A stretch of 64,000 nt of DNA from assembly GCF_003086295.3 (NCBI RefSeq), contig NC_092043.1, positions 49,876,598 through 49,940,597 of the forward strand. The letters run 5' to 3'. A program made the position numbers and the translations under genes. Below are positions 44,541 through 59,500 of the stretch, one piece after another. Position 1 is the first letter of the stretch, and every line of letters begins with the position of its first letter. Origin of the DNA: Arachis hypogaea. Its lineage: Eukaryota; Streptophyta; Magnoliopsida; Fabales; Fabaceae. The notes under the pieces were generated by a model. The model was not told the DNA's origin. It saw nothing but the letters and a program-made list of their open reading frames with translations, and searched no databases.

Positions 44541-47500
44541 TCATCCCCATATTCTACTCATGAAGCCGCCCTTTTGTTTTTTCATCCTACTCTCAAGAGA
44601 TGGGAATTCAATGTTGTTATAAGCCAGGTCCAACACGATTGGAGTGCGTGAAATGGCCTGGAAAGGTGGGGGGAAGGATGCAATGCGGGGAGCACATTTT
44701 ACATTGGAATCGCCAACAGCAGACTCATAAACATCAAGTTTATCAAGGAGGAATTTCTCCAACTGAAACAGATAAGGGTACATGTTAGGATAAATCCATC
44801 AAAGTGAGGTTTAATTAATTTGTAGGTCTTTATAGTTTGACCTAATTTTCCAATAGATCTCTAGTTTAAAAATTTTCGATCAAGCTCCTAAAATTTTCAA
44901 TCAAGCTCCTACACTAAATACATTTTCTGTAATCAAGGTTATAGAGCAATTTACGGTTACAAAAAAGTTTTGGTTTAATTGAACAAATTTGTGTGTTTGA
45001 CTCTTGACAAAATAAGAATGGGATATATTGTAAAATATCAAAGTTTAAGCAACTTTATTTTAATATTATAAGGACCTAAGTAAATATTAAGTTAAAGTAA
45101 AGCGGTGCTTGTAGTATAATCAAACCTAAAAGTTATTATAATCTTGTTAGGTCCTACAAATACGTAGCAAGCCTTCCCAAAAGAGATACATATATATAAG
45201 ATGACCAAAACAAACAAACAATTTAAAGCGTGTTTTAATAGAATGCTAAGTACCCGCTCAGCCCCGGTCAATGATATATTGGAGATCCTTTCAGAGATGT
45301 TTTCTTGATCCTTATTCTCTTCCATGATCCCCAAGGCATGTTCTATACAACTGTTAGATCTGCACTGCTTGCACAACTCCTCCAGGTCTTTTATCATATT
45401 CTGCCAACACGTGGGGTTTAATACACACTTAAAAGGAATCAAATATAACAGCTATCAAAGTAAACACGACGCTTTGGCTATTAACGCAGTGAATTTTAAA
45501 GATGAATCTAAAATTATAGGCAACCAAACACGATGCTTTAATTATTCATCTTTTAAAATAGCGTAAATGCACCAAAACTAAATCCTACAAAAGTTTCAAA
45601 AGCATACACACCAGATTCTGATTGCATTGAACAGAAAAAAAAAATAAAGTATTGGATGCACAGCAGATGGACTCTCAAATTAGTTTGAACTAGATTATCA
45701 ACAATTCCAGCATTTTCTAATCATTAGGGCCAAAAGTGTATATATTTGAACTCACGGGAAATGAGGTGTGATTTTCCCTGAAAATGTGATAGGGTAATAT
45801 TACCTTATAGTCACCGTTTAACGATTTAAACTTTCTTAAGGCATCCTCTGCTAAGTTGCGAACATGATGATACAAAGCATAGGCTTCAGCCCTCTTTCCA
45901 GCCACACTGTATGACTTTGCCACATAAAAGCACCTGCACATAAGTTGAAGGCATGTAACTTAGTTCTGGAAATACCATCCTTTAAAGACCCAACAATATA
46001 TTTAGATAAAGCATGATTGTTGTCAACAAGCCAGATACACATTTAGCTTTACCAGCAAATAATAATTTCCAATTTCCTATCTCCCTAATCTCTCCCATGG
46101 CCCTCAATAGAAGAGAAATCCCAAACAAACAAGAAAGACAAAGAAGAAACTAAATATTGCTTTACATTGCAGTCAAATCCCAAACCCGTTCAATGACTCG
46201 AAAAAGAAAAAAACTTTGCTGCAATTCTTGGCAAAATAGTATGGGGAAATATATCCAAATGCTTACATCAATAGAAAATTTTCCATAAATGGGAAAGGTA
46301 AATCGGGGTTCTGTTGAAGCCTAAGAGTTCGGGTCAATGTGTATTTGAAAGTCAAAGCAAGTTTTCAGAAAACAGTGAAAACAGAACACAAAAGCTATTA
46401 TCTAATTAGGTACACAAAGAGCGTAAGGAGAAAGTTCAATCTTGACCTAGGGTCAAGCTAGAGAATATTTGTCGTGATTAATGAAGGTTACAAGGACTCA
46501 CTATTAAATAATCAATAAAGAAAAGCTCATTGACCAACATAATTTATTATTTTTGGCCATCACTTTTAGCTATCAACCTAATTCCTTTAGTCTATCAACC
46601 CAACAACATAGTTTTAGCCCACACTTTCAAACATTGTTGGCTAACTGCGGGCCAAAAACAATAAATTCTATTGGCCCTCTAACATTCCTCTAATCAATAA
46701 TCATTCAATGTCACCGAAATTTACCACACTCGGCAATCAAACTAATGATTATAAGTTGTAAAATTTTTTGTTGCAGCAAAATTTTTAAGTTTAGTCAAAA
46801 CCAAATTTACAAGAGGTCTTTCAATAACAAGTTAAAATAATTGCTCCAAGGAATCAGACCTTTCTGCTCTAAAAGCCAAGGTTTTGCATGCACACTCATC
46901 AGCAAAGCTCACTTCTTCTGGCTTTTTATCCCTTCCTGAACTGACTAAATCGGAAAGATCGGCTGTATTCTGCCAAACACACACAAACATTGTCATTCAT
47001 CTGAGGAGCATAACATGAAAATACAGCAGAAAACATATTTTTTAAACAAGAGAAAATGTGATAATTTGATACAAATGTTCTTGAAAAATCATGGATATCA
47101 ACCTGTAGCAAGAGATCATATAAACGAACAAGCTCTTCAGGTTTGGTGACTTTATCATTTTTATCATCACGACGCCTAGCAAGTTTACTTTTTGCAACCT
47201 TAACCAACAAAAGGTTGCGCTCAATAGTTCTTTCTCCCAACATGGCACTGACAGCCTTGTCAAGACCATGCAAATCATCCTTCACGTTTTCTGCATTTCC
47301 TGCAGTGGCCTAAAACGTATAAAATATTAGAAATAGATAAACTATCCCCAGGGGTGGACCAGTTTCCACCCCTGCAACAAGGCTAAGAGAAGACCTTATC
47401 TATAATTAACGGTAAGAATATCAAGTAATTTCCCATACCAAATCAGCTCGAATATAACCTCTGGCTTCGTGATACGCAGAAAATATTTTGTCAAAAATAA

Positions 47501-50500
47501 CAAGTTTCTTGTCTGATGGAGTTGAGTCTGCCGATGAACCATGTAAATCCTTCTCGAGCTCTTGAGCTGAGAAAATTAACCAAAGAGTAAATTTACTCAG
47601 TAAAGAATGAACTATGGAGAATGAACCAGAGAAAAGCTACCATATGTTAAAGCACATAACAAAATCCATAAAGAAAATTCACAAAAGAATTCTTGCTTGA
47701 ATCATTTTTACAAAATCCATAAAAATCCACATGAAGTTCATCAATAAATTTTCCACCCCATTTCACCTCCCAACCAAACATACCCAAAGAGATAAAGGAG
47801 TGCAGAGATTCACATACGTCGCTTTTAAAATGAGATTATTATAACCTTTTAAAATGGCAACCCTTGTTTTTGCATTTGATACTGGAAACCTATGGCCAAG
47901 CCAATTGAGCTCTGTCATGGAAGCAGCCTGCTGTGATCTTGCTTCTGCCATAACAGCCTGCAACAAACAATAATCATACTCTTTCTTCAATATCATAGGA
48001 AGTGTTTGCAAAGATGCTTGTTATGTTATTGCTTTAAATAATATAGCTCATTAAGACTCTAGAATGAAAATAGAATTTGTATCATAACCAAAAAAAAAAA
48101 AAAAGCAACAGTGATCAGTATGCATCATATATTGACATAAACTTCTACATAATGATCCTTGGTAGGATTCAACCAGAATGAAAGGAATTGAGTTTCTAAG
48201 AAAAATTAAGATGGTGGAAGTTCCTAATGTTATTCAAGAAAGCTAGTTCACACTTAATATCACAAATAAAGACTAATATGCATATCTTGCAAATCAGCCT
48301 GTTACTATTCATGATTTGTAGGTGGTCAATGGTGTAGCTATATTTCTTTCCACTTTTTTTCTCCATTGATATGTATAAGTACATCCAAACCAACCTCCAA
48401 CTTTGCTTTAAAAAGGTCTAATGCAGGACCTTCCATGTCACCAATGTTCAAAAGTTCAGAGGTCTGTAAATTTGACTGGCCAACTTTATGAAGGCAATAT
48501 CGTATACTAGGTTCCAGTTCCTCAACTCGCTCACGGCACAAAACTTGATTATCCAAATCTCCATATTTCCCTAATTCCTCATATACAGCCCTGTCAAATA
48601 AGGAAAAAAAATTAATTTAAGAGACAAAACAAGTGTCACAAAAAGGACATACATTTTTTAATAACGGACAGTTATTTCATCTTCTTTCTGAGGCAGCAAA
48701 CAAGGAGACAAGTAGAGGTACCTGGCACTTTTGAAGCTCATTAAAGCCACATCCCAGTTCTGATCTTGTTCAAACAACAAATTACCCTTCATATAGGATG
48801 CATAGGCCTGAAATTCAATAAACAGAAAAGATAAAGAACTTTCATTCTTCATCAACAAAAAGGAAGCAGCATTTACCCAAAAACCACAAAAAGTAGAACC
48901 ATCAAATGATTTGCATTTTGACAACACTAAGACTCACAATCATTGTTAATAAGTTGAAAAACATAATCATTGAGCAGGAACATAGTAGAATGTACAGGTT
49001 ATCTTGGATGTTGGAACCAGCAATCAAGATAACTTAGATAGTTTGATGAATAAAAGTAAAATATATTTTAGGCTTTGTTGTTGTTGCTGTTGTTGTTGTT
49101 GTTGATGATGATGATGATGATGATGAATAAAAGTAACATATACTTTAGTACCTAAATCTGGGGCGAAGTTTCAGTCTCCTCTCCATTAAGTTTCAATTTA
49201 AGATTAATTCTAATACTTCCAAATTAACACCAAATTTGGTGCACGATCCTTGAATAAGTGCAGAACTAATGAACTTGAACACAGTTAAAGGAAAAACTAT
49301 CAAGTTTCTTATCAATTCCAAGATAATGCAGTATCTTTTTAAATTTAGTCTTATTCATTCAATGCAATAAAATGTTGTTTATTTCGAATAATTTTCATGA
49401 CATATACTGTCTTGGTTAAAGCACTCCACTGGACAAAAACTTATATAAGATAACAATACAAAGATTCTACTTGAACATTTATATATGAGGATGAAACCAA
49501 AACTTAACAAAATGTTCAAGATCATAACATGAATCATGACTTGTTTAGTTCTTGTGGATTCATGTAAATCTTTGTTCTATTTCTATTATTACAATACCTA
49601 TGTAGATTGAATGAAACATATGAGCCTTATAAGAAACACAAACATATATCAATGAAACTTTAAAATAAATAAATAAACAGGCATTTGAAAAGCTAAGCTA
49701 ATTGGAAGAGTAAACATACGAAACAAAATAAAGATGAAGTATCTGATATCACAACTAAATCAGAAGAAGATAACAACCATCACTACACATAATTTTTTTT
49801 CTGAAATAACTGGCAGAAATCCAGACCTCAGCTTCAAGAGATGTTCTTGAATCTGCCTTGATGGCACACAATTTTGAAAACAAAGTAGCCCATTTTACAG
49901 CTTTCCGCAGCCTGCCAATCAAATAGATACGTTGACGTGCATTTGGGCCATCTGGAAGCTGTCTTTTCTCCATGGCATGACTCCAAGCTCTCTCTGCCGA
50001 ATATAGAAGCACATGAAGAAACCTGAATTTTGACAATATATCTTTCAATGTTAACCATGCTGCCCATGAATAGATAATTTCATTTAAAAAAAAGGGAGAC
50101 AGAATGATTAAATGTCTCTTAATCCGTTTTTCTCAAACATCACCAGAAAAATGAAATCAACGTTTAAATGAAGGCGTTCACAAGGATGGGTTTAGGGTTA
50201 AGTCTGAGAAACACTAATATTAACTGACGCACTTAGATATCTAAAAGTGGTTCAAGAGCAATGGTGCAAGAGTTTTAGTTGAGATAACAATATGCATCAT
50301 CGTCAATATCTTTAAGGTAATCCAGGAGGCTAGAAGAAACAAATACTATCAAGATAAACCAGAAATAATTTGATAGAGGAAGATTCTAAAGCCTAACATG
50401 CGACAGGTCCTTAAGTTTCTCATACTCTCGCTTTTATAACACTCAGTGTAAACTAGTTACATAAAATGTTCCCCAGAGCTCATGTCAATGAAGAAGATAC

Positions 50501-51328
50501 AGTAAAATAAAGTATACCTTACGTCAGTGACGGTACTCTCGGTTATGTTTCTTTTTGAATATTTGCCTCGACCATGAGTAAACTTCAATGATTTATATAA
50601 CCTCCTCAAACGAGCTGTGCAATACCTCCTACAACATTAAGGGGAAATTAAAAAAAAAAAATCAATTACCAATTTATATTTCATCATATTAAATCAAATG
50701 GCTTGAATGAACTTTCCGTATGATTGATCAAGGAAGTATAATGGTAACACTAAAATCATTGCTGTTGAGGTCAGACAATAGCCAGAATATGGGAATTTCA
50801 AAATTTTAGTTGTTTCAGAACTCGTGATTAAATCTCAGCGCAAAGTACTCGTACCCTCATAAAAACAAGGGTACAAAAGAAATTCCATAAATATATTGAC
50901 ACCAAATTTGGCGATTTTCACTGTCATTGTCACAATTCAGCTACTCAACTATCTCAGGAAAAACCAAGTTCAATCTCAAAGACACATACCGATATCGAGT
51001 GTAATCTCCATGCCGCAAACCGTGCTGCATTTGTGCAGATTTCAAGAGCTGCAGCACTGCAAAAAAAAAAAAAGATACATTATTGATTGATTCAAATTTC
51101 GCTGTTGTATCCTAAATTATTGATTTTCATCAGCTAAGTGAAACATAATAGGAATAACATTGACCTAAATTTGAGAAAACAAAAAAAGGAGCATAAGAAC
51201 AACAGCGTGAGAGGGGTAACAAAAAGAAAAACCTAACCGTTGATGGAGAACTTGGGAACAATCTGATCGGAATTGGCGGATTTAGGATCGTCGATTTCCA
51301 TAGCGGAAGGGTGGTTATCTTTCCCCAT
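44541..51328 (-). CDS. SRP68: Signal recognition particle subunit SRP68
   Basis: Thirteen exons join in frame (1,803 bp, 600 residues; plant SRP68 is ~600): 51238-51328, 50990-51056, 50518-50628, 49827-50022, 48722-48807, 48395-48590, 47846-47957, 47439-47566, 47103-47309, 46860-46969, 45804-45933, 45254-45400 and 44541-44762. The start ATG reads MGKDNHPSAMEIDD. Family features: QMQHGLRHGDYTRYRRYCTA and LRRLYKSLKFTHGRGKY (basic 7S RNA-binding N-domain), KRQLPDGPNARQRIYLIGRL, LLFEQDQNWDVALMSFKSAR, a TPR-like helical middle, and the SRP72-binding C-terminus ending GGFMSRIWG. With SRP72 it binds SRP RNA and supports ER targeting of nascent secretory proteins. Its last two exons, with the neighbouring DUF3444 end, exist as an inverted decayed copy at 17-20 kb. 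Confidence 0.95.
49070..49128. repeat. (TTG)n(ATG)n microsatellite in SRP68 intron 4
   Basis: GGCTTTGTTGTTGTTG... runs into about seven ATG/GAT units. AACAACAACAACAACAAAGCC on the opposite orientation occurs near 38069-38090 in AGD intron 3, a phrase seen at the ends of some plant non-LTR elements. Confidence 0.7.
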
Positions 51329-51485
51329 GGAGTGTGGTGTTGTTCACTAGTCAAATATATTCCAATCACAACAATAATAATTAAGATTCTAGTTAAATTG
51401 TTATAAATTGCATGCGTTTTTGGCTGGTTAGAAAATAAGGGTTGAATTTTTTTTTCTTTTTTTCTTCCGGATGCTACAGATCTGG

Positions 51486-51490
<5 letters not shown>

Positions 51491-51536
<46 letters not shown>
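51491..51536. repeat. (GA)23 microsatellite upstream of SRP68
   Basis: Twenty-three uninterrupted GA units, read as (TC)n in the SRP68 sense, about 160 bp before its ATG. CT-rich tracts in plant core promoters and 5' leaders often influence transcription. Confidence 0.95.
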
Positions 51537-51538
<2 letters not shown>

Positions 51539-53154
51539 CTGATTGAGGCGCAGTGAGTGAGTATGAAGGTTACAAATTACAATATGGAGAATGAAATTGC
51601 TGCACCGAAAGCCTCCTAACTTGTTTTCTTTCTCAATCAAGTTCTTCAATAATCATAGTATTAATTATTAATTAAATATGAAAGAGAGTAATTTTTTTTA
51701 AAAAATAGGGAGATTTAAATTTGCAACCTTTAAATGAGTATAGAAAGATTATGTCATTTTGAGTTGTAGCTGGTTGGTGAATAAATAATTTTTTGGTTTT
51801 TAAAGGTTTAGATTTTGATAAAATAATCTTTTAAAGATCATAATAAAATAATTCTTAAAAGATATATTTTATTTGATAAAATAGCTTAGACGTAATTTTA
51901 TATTAAAAAAAAGTAAAGTATATTTTTCTGTTTTTAAAATTTGTTAAAAGTTTTAAAAAAATTTTAAGTTTTATTTTATTTTATTTTATTTTATTTTTCT
52001 ATTAAAATTTTTTATTTATATCAAATATATTTTTGACGGTTAATTTTTTAAAAAATTTAGGACTAATTTAACAACAATTTATAAGAACAACTATTAATAA
52101 AAACAAACTAGAGATAGTTATCATGAATTATTGTTAGATTGATCTTCAATGTTTTGAAAATTTAGCAATCAATAATATATTTGATACAAATCAACAAATT
52201 TTGGGATAAAATCAAAATAAAAATAAAAATTTAAGAATATTTTTAAAATTTTTGACAAATTTTAAAGACAAAAAGATATACTTTATATTTTAAAAAAATA
52301 AATTTTTATTTTTATCTATAAAAATTTAGAAAACCAATAAATTTATGAAAAACATTATTCATATATTAAACACTATTGCCGCCCTATAAAATATGGTTGT
52401 TACTAATTAATTGTATATCTAAATTATTTTTTAACTAATAAAACAAAAAAAATTGTGTGTTTGATTGTTTAAAAAATACTGATATCAAAATAGTATTTAT
52501 TATAAAAGATATAAATGTAGTGAGATTGTAAATTTATTTATGAATAAAACTAACGTTTAAATAAAAAAACTAATTTTATTTATTTTTTAATAACTTTATC
52601 GATATTTTAACTTTTATAAATAAAAATAGTAATTTAATAATTTACTCATGAAAATACATAATTAGATATTATGTTTAGAAAATACAATAATTGCATAAAT
52701 CAATTTATACACACATTAAGATTGGCTAAATGATAGAACTAACAATCTTTTGTAAGAAAAATATACTTTTATATTTGGATAGAGAATATATAAAATATTT
52801 TTTAATGACAATATTGTATTTGCCAGGGCCTAATATAAAACATTTATATTACTGGATATCAATGTGATTTCAATAATTCAATGCAGTCAAAGATATCGAC
52901 AGGTACTTAACATTTTGCTATATTATCAAATTTGGTAATACTAGAAAGATAAAAAAAAATTAAATTAATCCTATTAATATTTATTAATTGTCTGATTCTT
53001 TTTGTTTTCTAAACATTATTGTATCAAATTTTCACTGCATTATAAATTACCCATAGAATTTTGTTACATTTATCTTTTTTTGTCTTACTTGGATTTCTAA
53101 CTATTTTTATGTCTAAATATATTTATCAATCATTTATATGTTTTATTTCTAGCA

Positions 53155-53296
53155 GGTGGAAACTTAGATGAAGTTGACTTCACGTGAAGTTAATATCTGA
53201 GAATCGTTAAATGATTTGACTGATTTGACTAAATTTTCATCCAACGGCTCTCAGATATCAATTTCACGTGAAGTCGACTGCACTTGAGTTTTCACC
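53155..53296. mobile_element. Mutator-type MITE (142 bp), 9-bp target duplication
   Basis: TTTCTAGCA is repeated exactly on both sides (53146-53154, 53297-53305). Ends are GGTGGAAACTTAGATGAAGT and, inverted, GGTGAAAACTCAAGTGCAGT, followed by matching CGACTTCACGTGAA and TGACTTCACGTGAA. Strong hairpin, no coding capacity. Confidence 0.85.
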
Positions 53297-53554
53297 TTTC
53301 TAGCAAAACCAAAATATGCAGTTATGAGTCTAGTTGCATTGCATGTGAAAGATAAGAGCATAGGGACAATATAAGCTTTATTGGTAAGAAACTAAAGTTC
53401 ATACAACCTTAGTCAAACAAACAACCCCTTCACACAATGGACATATTTGAATACATTACTTATTTTTTTAATTGCAAGAGAAATGTTGTTTTTGTTCTCA
53501 CTATTTGAATAAGCACACTTAACTCTTATTTTGCAATAGTGGTCCTTGAGGACC

Positions 53555-56500
53555 TTAATGCTTGAAACTTATAATAAAGGTCCTTATTTCCATTGGAGCA
53601 AGCTCTACAACAAGCTTTTGAGGATCAACTGGTCCTCCCCTTGAAATATGTGGTTCTTGAGTTGATCCTTTGACTTTCCATGCCAATCTCTTCCTCTCCA
53701 TTTCTGCTCTTTCTTGGTTTGCAGATAAGCTCATCTCACTTATTTTGATAACCTAAGCACCATGGAGAATTATATTTATGTCATGAAATACTTTAGACAA
53801 ATTGTGCAATGATTAGGTACAAAAACAAAGTTAAATCCTAAACCATTAACGTTTGGGAAAAGGCTCACAGCTCAAGACTTGGTCTACTACTATGCTAGCT
53901 CCTAATCAATTTCTAGACGGCTTTTTCTGGGCTCGGCTACATGGATCAAAGACGTCATTGTGTCGTGTCCATGCTTTGAGATGCGACCTTGTTTTACATT
54001 GGCTGTCGCAAGCCTGATACAACCTAACATGGCTTGAAAGACGTCATTGCGTCGTGGTCATGCATTAGGATGCGACATTGTTTTATGTTGGTTGTCCCAC
54101 ACCGAACAACTCTCCTCATTTTTCCGGGCTTGGGACCGGCTATGTAAACATAGGCAGAGTTAAGCTAGCTCCTAATCATCAATGGAAAACACAAAAACAT
54201 TATAAGTTGTGATTCATGTTGTTGTTCTACCTGTTTGTTGTGGAACACCTTTTTGAGTTCTACAGTTGCCTTAGCTGAGAGATACTTGTCCTCGCCAACC
54301 TTGAATTTATTATCAAAAATAGAAAATTCAGTATGTAGAAAACCAAATATAATGCAGAAAAGGAACAAAACCAACCCATATTTCTAAGCTATGCATAGAT
54401 TAATTCATGGTAAGAATACTATATATCTATAACAAATAGAATGTACCTCATATAAGTGTGCAAGCCTTATGAGAACTTCTCCATCACCTAGATCCTGCAA
54501 AGCTCAAGAAAATAGCATGACATTATCAAAAGTCATATAAACATTCAAGAGTGCTTCATTATTGAACTTACACAACTTCATTGAAAATATTAAAATCTTA
54601 AAATCTCTCTTCATTAACAAAGGTAACTGATACTCACCTGAAGGGTTATGACTGCAACGTTATCTGGCAAGCTGTATGATGGATTTATTCCTGAGAAAGT
54701 TGTAACATGGGAGTCTCCCCAGTTACCTTCACTCTAGGAAAAAATGCGAAAAGAGAGTAGTGTAAATGTTCTTAGAGCATGCAAGTATTTTTTCACAAGT
54801 TCAGCCAAATACTTCTAAAAGCCACTCTTTAACTACTACCTCTGTGAAGGCTAATAGAAACGGCGAGTATATCTCCTGACCAAATGATCGACGCCATCTC
54901 GCACCGTCTCCCACAGGATCAATCTTGAAATAGTACTTCCCTAGTACCTGCAAAACAAATATATCATATTGAAAAAAGTATGCATAAGTGCATAACTTAT
55001 GGTCCTTGCCAACTAAAAATTCCAGAGATTGATTGAATCTACTTACAGTTAACCCGGCGCACTTATCATGGATGCAAACTGTTTCATTCAGCGGCTCACC
55101 AACACCTCTAGAATCATCTACAAGCAATCTCCTATAACAATTTGATTGGTAGAATTAAGAGTTTAGAATGATACATAATTAATTAGCTTAAAAAGTTGAA
55201 CAAAGCATAACAATTAACAAACCTATGAACCATTAGTTCTAATTGCCCATCTTTGATGCTGGATCCCCCTACAGACCTATCTACCAATATAGAGAGCTCT
55301 TTACTTTTATCTTTCAGGTAAATCCCAAGGTTGATCTGAAACAAAAAACTAGATTTCAATCATCATTCATGTGTATTGGTATTAGCATAATTTCAACAGA
55401 CTTGATTCAACAGAACAACATACAGGGTAATAATTTCCAGCAACAGGTTGATTTACTTGCAATTTCCAGTCTTTTCTATAGTCTCGAATCTGTAAAGTGT
55501 ACACCGTTTTAGCAACAAATCAGGAATACCATAATATAATACATTTGCCTAGGCATTCATATTGAGAACTCTAAATCAGCTGATCAACCTATTAGGCCTA
55601 CCCTTTCGATGAAATCGCGTCCATTGGAATCGGTGTAAAAGGTTTTGCTACTTGCTACACTTGTTGTAATCTCTGTTGCAATTTCTTTACCAACTCCATC
55701 ATCAGTAGGTATAGGTCCAACCTGAATCAAAGAGATTTTTGTTTTTAGTAGCAAGCACAAGCATTAAAATAAGGTAGCTACTTCAATGAAGATTAAGACG
55801 ATATTATGAACCGTTAGATGATTTGACATGTTTGACTGAACCATCTAACAGTTCAAAATATGATCTTCACATGAAGACATCTTCGTGGAAGTAGCCACCT
55901 TAAAGTAATAGAAAGTGACCGGAGACTTACAATAAACTCGACCTCAGCATGCTCTTTCCCTTTGTACAGTCTAGTGATCTGTTGAATTTTTAAGCCATGG
56001 TCAAATATTGAAGTTGATAAAGCTTTTGATAAGGTAGCTCTCAACCTCTCATATAATTGTGTATGAAGGTTATAAAGAAAGTTGTTAAGCTTAAAGTTCA
56101 ACTAACTATTTATTATCTAGGTTGTCTATGTCTTCATCCAAATTTTGGCATGTCCAAGCTTCACTGACATATTTAAGTGTTCTTAGAAAGAAAGTTAAGT
56201 ACTACCTGGTATATCCATGAGCTAATCTTCTGATGAACTTCATGCACAATTGGCCCGCGGAAGACTGTGAGAGGAGACTGAAAGATCTCAACTAAGAACA
56301 GTTATTAGTCTCTTGCTACCATAGAGTATTCATGATTGAACATCACAAGAGTTCTGATAAGAGATTTTCACCTTTCTGTCTGATTTGATTGGAACTGATG
56401 AACCATTGGGGCGAAAAATATATGCGCCGGAAGGCTTTTAACAATTTAGAACATTTAAATCAATAACTTTAATAAGTTCTCACATAACAATCAATTCATC

Positions 56501-59500
56501 TATGCCTGATCAAAATTCTGAGTACAGGAAAATGTATCACCTGAGAAGTTTGTGTTCCATCATCTCCATATGAAGAATAATATTTGTATGCCTGGTCTAT
56601 GGATTCTTTGACCTTTCATTGTGAGCAAAAATTTAGAACACATGCCTTATAAAATCTTAATCTATACACCCTTTGTTCCCTTTTATTTTTCGCTGTTAAA
56701 AATCTAGTAAATTCTTAGATCAATGTATTTGGATATAAATTGTATCTAAGTACAATGATATACTAGATTTTCAAAGTGACAAATGTAAGAGAATGAAGTG
56801 GAAAAGTAAGGTTCCATCCAAATTGCATACCTTGCTTTTGCTGTTGATGTATTCAATGAGTTTTGCTTCCTTCTCGGAATAAATCAGTTTCAAGTTTCCT
56901 GGACCAACTTCAATTGTATCCTTCTGATTCCTTGATTTGTATGGTGTATATGTATCTGAAATAGTAGCTGCAATAGCAGTAAAAACAATAATTTTATCAG
57001 TTATCACATACAAAAAGTTTTTCTTAGTTGCTATCATAAGCATGACTCATCATGTTCTGAGAATTGGATCACCCATGAGGATTAACCTGCTTGTTTAGCT
57101 TTAGATACATAGTAAGTGCTAAAACCAAGTGGCGGGACAGTAGCCGAAAATGCAAGCCAGTATTTAGGTTTTACAGTTGAAGATACTCCCAGGTATGCTG
57201 CAGTGTAGTACTTTCTCAAACCAATAAAAGTATCCAGTATTGGTAGCAGCTGTGATTGGATTTGTTTTCCACTTGAATCTCGAACAACAACATATTCGCT
57301 TACAACCTACAGAAAAGTTGATAGACAAGTTACTTCAAGCAGAAACAGTGTTTGTTCTTGCAATATGATTTTCCTGTTTTGAGTTTGAAACATTTTTCAT
57401 TCATGGCAATTCATGAACATAAGTTAACTCAATTGAACAAGGAAATAAAATGCATCATAAATGTGCAATGCTTTACCTAAAAAGGCATTGATTGCCACAT
57501 AAAAGCAAAGCATGAAAATGCTTGCAAATGTAGTTGATACTTCATTCCATATTGATAGTCGTTTTGACTTTGTTGCTATATTGATTTATAAATATAACAA
57601 CAGTGTCAAAATGACTATCAATATGCTAGTATATTGTCCATCATATATTGAAATAAAGATATTGAAGACAGTAATGGTTGAAGGAAAAAAGACTCACAGG
57701 GATCCTTATTACATCCTCTCTACTTTTCCATCCAAGTGGATTGTAAACAACTACAACCTACAGAAAAGCCATTATCTCAGAAGATTCTTGATATATAAAA
57801 AATTGTGTTCCAATAAGCAATGGATTTAGATGTCATTGATCCTCACCAGGTCTTTTCCATTCGAGAAGTCAGTTTCTGACGCAGGACAATAACTTATGTT
57901 CAGAAGTGGACACTAAAATGACAAGATGGAACACAGAAGAGAAAAGATATAAGTAAGAATTAATAACTCTATATTCACCATTGTGAAAATGTTATGAATA
58001 TCATGTGAAGGGAGAAACAAGAAAAAAGCCATTTGAATTATGTGATAACTAACAACTTAATAGTTCACATATTCACCACTTACCTGTTGAAATTTAACCT
58101 GAGGAATCTGATGACCAGCTTTTGGTGCATCTGTCAAGTAAGAAAGTGATGCTGCAACAACCTTCTCAGCCTGAATAACATATCACATGATAACATTTTT
58201 GAGATTCTATTTAAGACCAAAAGAAAAAAAGAAGATCCAAGAGCACATATACAAGCAATTATTTACCTCTGTATAGCCTATTGAAAGCCGTTTCGCATAA
58301 TCATTAGCCACATGCTGCTTTTCTGTACCGGATACTGCGTCGTGGTGTTGAGCAATAGCCAAAGCATCAGCCAAAGAATCAGTTTTTGGACCTAAGGCAC
58401 TCTTCCCTTTAAAATACTCTAACTGCCTTGCTGCCTATTTCACAATAAGAACCAGATTGTGGAGTTCTGAATTCTAATGAGATTCTAATATACATTTGAA
58501 TGAAGACATTTGCATAGAATATTTGGGTGAACTTAACAATAATAGTAAGTACTTAGAAGGATTACCAAGTAGTAGCCACTTGAGAATCTAACATAGCCTT
58601 TGATAGCTGGTCTACTTGTAAAATACCCCGTCCAATAGCCATTTTCCACATCAGCATACCTAACAAATTCATGGCACAAATATATAAACAACAAGTTGGA
58701 AGGATTGATTTTAAGTTGACAGCTTATTCATTGAATTATTCGCATTCGGACTCACGGAAAGTAGTCTTCAGTCTTGATTGGCCAGGCCTCATTAGCAGCA
58801 TGTTTCGCATCGGTGTATATGGATGGGGTTGAGTAAAGGGCATGAACCCGGCCATCCTGAAGAAGCATTGTCCAGAAGTACCATTAGTATCTCAAAAAAT
58901 TCTAAACACACAAATGCTTAACAAAACAAGTTTTATTTAATTTAGATTCAGTCAAATTTAGCAGGCCAAGATGGAAGATAGTACATAGCTTGAAATCAAT
59001 ACTTAAGTAAAAAGAAAGTGATGAATTAAGGAAATTGTTGATGATATTAACTTGATTAACATAGTGAATAAACTTATCCAATTGGCGAAACCAGGTATGT
59101 GCATATTGGTACTTGAAATCTGTCCCCATTGTCCACATTATATGATTGGTTCGCGTAATATTCGCCTGAAACAGGATAGCCAGCAGTCTATAAAACTTCA
59201 AAGCATCTTATGAACTTAAAAGGAATACAAATTTAGAACAAAACAGCTATCTAAGGATAAGTTCCACACCTGAGAAATCGCTGCTGCAACGAACTCATTT
59301 ACACGTTCAGGGACATTGTAGTCAAACAAATTGACATCATCCTTCAAGTTAAAAACCACACATTTTTAAATGAACACTAGTTAGCCCTGAAGAATAATAC
59401 TTGAGTTAGATTCCTACCTGTACAATTGGAGAATCATCATTTACTTCATAGTAGAAATTAGCAGGAGGTTCATAGTTCTTAGGGAATGCACCTGAAAATA

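Larger units (their letters stand above)
51329..53554. other. Intergenic stretch between SRP68 and the mannosidase gene
   Basis: The first ~300 bp are the 5' leader or promoter of SRP68, with a (GA)n run. From 51650 to 53140 it is AT-rich without features. A MITE sits at 53155-53296. The right end is the 3' flank of the mannosidase gene. Confidence 0.5.
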
